From: JADKCL01 sp046050405
GTDB taxonomy: Bacteria; Bacteroidota; Bacteroidia; J057; JADKCL01
NCBI GenBank assembly: GCA_046050405.1
Contig: JBJOPY010000264.1
Coordinates: 1-15,648, forward strand
Reading direction: 5' to 3'
Length of the DNA stretch: 15,648 nt
Part shown: positions 13,619-15,648 of the stretch, in pieces
How positions within the stretch are numbered: position 1 is the stretch's first letter
Layout: each line of letters begins with the position of its first letter
Notes under the pieces: generated by a model
Told to the model about the DNA's origin: nothing
Database searches by the model: none
Seen by the model: only the letters and a program-made list of their open reading frames with translations
Position numbers and translations under genes: made by a program

Positions 13619-13678
13619 AAGTGATGTCGTTCTTTCATGTTTAAGTGATAGTTTTAGAAGTAAGTGATTCGTTCTTTC
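13619..13678 (+). repeat. direct repeats of AAGTGA-n-CGTTCTTT in unit B
   Basis: Two near-identical copies (13619-13636 and 13662-13678) differ by one inserted base. A third copy is in unit A (13238-13251), and a bare AAGTGAT is at 13643. Confidence 0.75.
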
Positions 13679-13712
13679 TCGCAGTTGCATTTTCTAATAG
13701 ATGCCGCTGAAG

Positions 13713-13751
13713 CGCTCCCACAGGCTAAACGCTCTAGGGAGCGTTTTTTTT
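13713..13751 (+). terminator. terminator of unit B, with an alternative hairpin
   Basis: CGCTCCC (13713-13719) pairs with GGGAGCG (13737-13743) and is followed by T8 (13744-13751). The same 3' arm can instead pair with AACGCTC (13728-13734) to GAGCGTT (13739-13745), leaving a 4-nt loop and T6. Confidence 0.85.
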
Positions 13752-13841
13752 AGGTCAGGTTCCATTCCGCTGGCTTCGTTTTGCCCCTGTTCTTGCACAC
13801 GGCGGTGGCAAAGAAATCCTGTTCCGATCTTGAAATTTCTT

Positions 13842-13872
13842 CAGTTTTGCATCATCGCTCAGAAGGCGATGA
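13842..13872 (+). promoter_or_regulatory. -7-like box and leader hairpin of the OmpA-like gene
   Basis: CAGTTTTG (13842-13849) fits CAnnTTTG. TCATCGC (13852-13858) and GCGATGA (13866-13872) form a 7-bp hairpin that would lie at the 5' end of the mRNA, 7 nt before the ATG at 13880. The -33 side is poor. Confidence 0.4.
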
Positions 13873-13879
13873 CAAGTGA

Positions 13880-14992
13880 ATGGAACAGCAATTGATCATG
13901 AAAGGGCGTGTAATCACCTCCCCGGGAAGTCGCAGATTCAATGGGGTTGCCAGATTCATTGTTTATGCCTGCCTGGCCACCACTGCCTGCATGTACTCCT
14001 GCGTGCCCAAGAAAAAGCTGCTGGCTGAAGCGTCTGCAAAACGAGCCGCAGAGGCTGAAAACAGGCGGCTGAAGGGTGATCTGAGCATTGCCAGCGACAA
14101 GATCGGCGAACTGGAAGCGAGGTCGTCGAAACTGGATCAGGAGCTGGCGGATCTGGCCATCAGGAGCAAGGGATGCGAGGAGGAAGCAAGTAGGCTGAAG
14201 GCTGACAATGTGGGGCTCATGAAACGCAATGCTGAACTGCTGGCAGAAATCGACAACCTCCACAAATCGTCCCTCTCCGAGAAGGAGAAGCTGGACGCGG
14301 CGCTGAATCGGAAGAGTACAGAGCTGGATGCGCGTGAAGCCTCGATCGCGGATTTGCTGGAAAAACTGGAGGCACGGGAAAAGTCCATGCAAACACTTCA
14401 GACGCAGCTGGATGCTCAAAGCCAATCGAATGCACAAATGCGGGGCCAACTGGACGAGCGGGAGAAAGCACTCCATGAACTGCAGCGTCGCATCGCGGCA
14501 AGAGACCAGGCAATGGCCGACCTGCGCAACAAGCTCAAGAATGCCCTGAAAGGTTACCAGGACAGTGACCTCTCGGTCGAGGTGCGCAATGGAAAGGTCT
14601 ATATCGCCATCAGTGACAAGATGCTCTTCAAGTCTGGAAGTGCCACGGTGGAAAAATTAGGAAAGGAGGCGCTTTCGAAAGTTGCTTCCGTCCTGGACAA
14701 ATATCCGGAGATGCACCTGATCATCGAGGGGCATACGGACACTGTGCCGATCAAGACCGATCGCTTTGCCGACAACTGGGATCTGAGCGTGATCCGGGCG
14801 ACCTCTGTGGTTCGGATCCTTACGACCGAATACGGCATGGCTCCCTTCAGGGTCACCCCTTCTGGAAAAGGGGAGTTTTTCCCGAAAGCCAGCAACGATA
14901 CCCCGGAAGGCAGAAGCCAGAACCGCCGCACAGAGATCATCATCGCCCCCAAGCTGGATGAAATCGAGCAGGTGCTGAAAAGTGAAAATTAG
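13880..14992 (+). CDS. OmpA-family peptidoglycan-binding lipoprotein with coiled coil
   Basis: This protein of up to 370 residues starts with a hydrophobic signal (ARFIVYACLATTACMYSC) ending at a lipobox-like MYSC, with C41 followed by VPKKKLLAEA, the usual form in Bacteroidota OmpA lipoproteins. Residues ~45-225 are a long charged coiled coil (repeats such as LDAREASIADLLEKLEAREK). Residues ~230-355 are an OmpA_C/MotB_C domain: FKSGSATVEKLGKEAL, IIEGHTDTVPI (284-291), DNWDLSVIRATSVVRIL (298-314) with the diaminopimelate-contacting Asp301 and Arg306, and EGRSQNRRTEIII. It should sit in the outer membrane by its lipid and grip peptidoglycan across the periplasm, supporting envelope integrity. 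Met7 (13898) is an alternative start giving a shorter signal peptide. It stands alone after the two RNA units and ends in TAG. Confidence 0.9.
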   Translation: MEQQLIMKGRVITSPGSRRFNGVARFIVYACLATTACMYSCVPKKKLLAEASAKRAAEAENRRLKGDLSIASDKIGELEARSSKLDQELADLAIRSKGCEEEASRLKADNVGLMKRNAELLAEIDNLHKSSLSEKEKLDAALNRKSTELDAREASIADLLEKLEAREKSMQTLQTQLDAQSQSNAQMRGQLDEREKALHELQRRIAARDQAMADLRNKLKNALKGYQDSDLSVEVRNGKVYIAISDKMLFKSGSATVEKLGKEALSKVASVLDKYPEMHLIIEGHTDTVPIKTDRFADNWDLSVIRATSVVRILTTEYGMAPFRVTPSGKGEFFPKASNDTPEGRSQNRRTEIIIAPKLDEIEQVLKSEN

Positions 14993-15161
14993 GGCATGCG
15001 GAGTGGCGTGGCGACCCCTTGGAAGTGAGGGTGGCACGCATGCAGACCGGCAAGGCCCCCCCTTCCGGTGATTCTCCGGGTGAACCTGCTTTTCCGCGAC
15101 GTCTCAGGTTCCGCGCTACCTCCTGCACCCCAAGCCAGGATCCCTTGGATAAGTTTAAGTC

Positions 15162-15204
15162 CAACCGAAACACTCCGGAAAACATTCCCGGGGTGTTTCA
15201 GTTG
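15162..15204 (+). promoter_or_regulatory. strong hairpin between the OmpA-like gene and the ABC gene
   Basis: CAAC-c-GAAACACTCCGG (15162-15178) pairs with CCGGGGTGTTTC-a-GTTG (15188-15204): 16 pairs with one mismatch and a 9-nt loop. There is no T-run. A -7-like TAAGTTTA at 15149-15156 would place the hairpin at the very 5' end of the ABC mRNA; otherwise it may end the OmpA transcript. Confidence 0.5.
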
Positions 15205-15239
15205 TTCATCCATGCTCATCAGTGGAGTATTCTTACGAC

Positions 15240-15648
15240 ATGAAACCCTCTCAGGAAAAAAAGAAGAAAAGCAAGGTAGGTCTGGCCGAAGCCTTCCATG
15301 AATATATCTGGCCACGTCGCGGAATCATTGGAATCGGACTGATTCTCATTGTCGTCAGCCGAGGTGCGGGCATTGTCCTTCCCTACTCGAGCAAGGTCCT
15401 CATGGACGATGTCGTCGGCAAAAAGAACCTCGACCTGCTCTGGATTTTGCTGACCTTGGTGGTGGTTTCGCTGCTGATACAGGCAGTGACCTCCTTCCTG
15501 CTGACCAAGCTCTTGAGCGTGGAGGCACAGCGGCTGATCTCTCAGCTACGTGCGAATGTGCAGCAACACATTCTGTCCCTGCCGATCAGTTATTTTGACA
15601 ACACGAAATCCGGTGCGCTGGTGTCACGCATCATGACCAATGTGGAGG
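15240..15648 (+). CDS. ABC exporter, membrane domain (3' end outside window)
   Basis: The first 136 residues of an ABC-B type exporter half-transporter are present. A basic N-terminus (MKPSQEKKKKSKVG) precedes a first transmembrane helix (GIIGIGLILIVVSRGAGIVLP), the linker YSSKVLMDDVVGKKNLDLL, a second helix (LLWILLTLVVVSLLIQAV), and the coupling region QRLISQLRANVQQHILSLP followed by ISYFDNTKSGALVSRIMTNV. This last motif is the hallmark of the ABC_membrane domain just before helix 3. An ATPase domain should follow outside the window. The substrate (lipid, drug or peptide) cannot be told. The ATG lies 36 nt after a strong hairpin, and the leader has no Shine-Dalgarno. Confidence 0.9.
   Translation, partial: MKPSQEKKKKSKVGLAEAFHEYIWPRRGIIGIGLILIVVSRGAGIVLPYSSKVLMDDVVGKKNLDLLWILLTLVVVSLLIQAVTSFLLTKLLSVEAQRLISQLRANVQQHILSLPISYFDNTKSGALVSRIMTNVE

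Larger units (their letters stand above)
13558..13751 (+). ncRNA. putative small RNA, unit B
   Basis: This ~190-nt unit lies between its promoter and a strong terminator, with no credible reading frame. A 5' hairpin AACCT-cttaata-AGGTT (13576-13592) takes the place of the tetraloop hairpin of unit A. It then has AAGTGATGTCGTTCTTTC (13619-13636), AAGTGAT (13643-13649), GTTTTAGAAG (13651-13660) and AAGTGATTCGTTCTTTC (13662-13678). The first and the GTTYTAGAAG block align with unit A in the same order, so A and B look like diverged copies of one RNA gene. It ends ~130 nt before the OmpA-like gene and could also be a regulated leader. Family unknown. Confidence 0.55.

Overview
The window looks like a chromosomal segment of a Bacteroidota bacterium, possibly from the Saprospiria/Chitinophagia side. 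Four things support this: (1) promoters of the phylum type (TTTG or TTG, a 19-20 nt spacer, then TAnnTTTG) sit in front of both tRNAs and several genes; (2) start codons lack strong Shine-Dalgarno sequences; (3) there is a short sigma-70 of the Bacteroidota SigA type (about 285 codons, beginning MKQLKIT, no long region 1.1); (4) there is an OmpA-family lipoprotein with the SCVPKKK acylation site. Genes are moderately GC-rich by eye. The intergenic stretches at 11.4-11.8 kb and 13.0-13.7 kb are clearly AT-rich.

Layout. 1-0.63 kb (+): the C-terminal end of a glycine-rich protein, then a 66-residue two-helix membrane protein. 1.0-3.3 kb (-): an orphan PaaN-type aldehyde dehydrogenase followed by a small lipoprotein. 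3.56-4.96 kb (-): dihydrolipoyl dehydrogenase, divergent from a GT-C membrane glycosyltransferase-like gene (5.1-6.6 kb, +). That gene converges on a large TMTC-like membrane protein with a TPR tail (6.8-8.9 kb, -). 9.1-10.7 kb (-): tRNA-Gly(CCC), a protein with a possible L7/L12-like domain, and a small lipoprotein. 11.28-11.37 kb (-): tRNA-Leu(CAG) with promoter and terminator. 11.84-12.70 kb (+): the primary-type sigma factor, interrupted by an in-frame TAG. 13.15-13.75 kb (+): two tandem, promoter- and terminator-bounded, apparently non-coding units that resemble each other. 13.88-14.99 kb (+): OmpA-like lipoprotein. 15.24 kb to the end (+): start of an ABC exporter.

Two observations stand out. 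First, the sigma factor has a single amber codon at codon 134, between regions 2 and 3, where relatives usually have a serine. Everything on both sides is well conserved in one frame. TAG also ends six of the eleven genes whose stops are visible, so general reassignment of TAG is unlikely. Second, the AT-rich gap between the sigma gene and the OmpA gene holds two paralogous transcription units. They share an upstream AT element, an identically spaced promoter, a repeated internal motif (AAGTGA, 0-3 nt, CGTTCTTT) and a GCTCC/GGGAGC terminator. They look like a duplicated small-RNA gene that I cannot assign to a known family.

Apart from short co-oriented pairs (the first two genes; paaN and its lipoprotein) the genes look like separate transcription units rather than one pathway.
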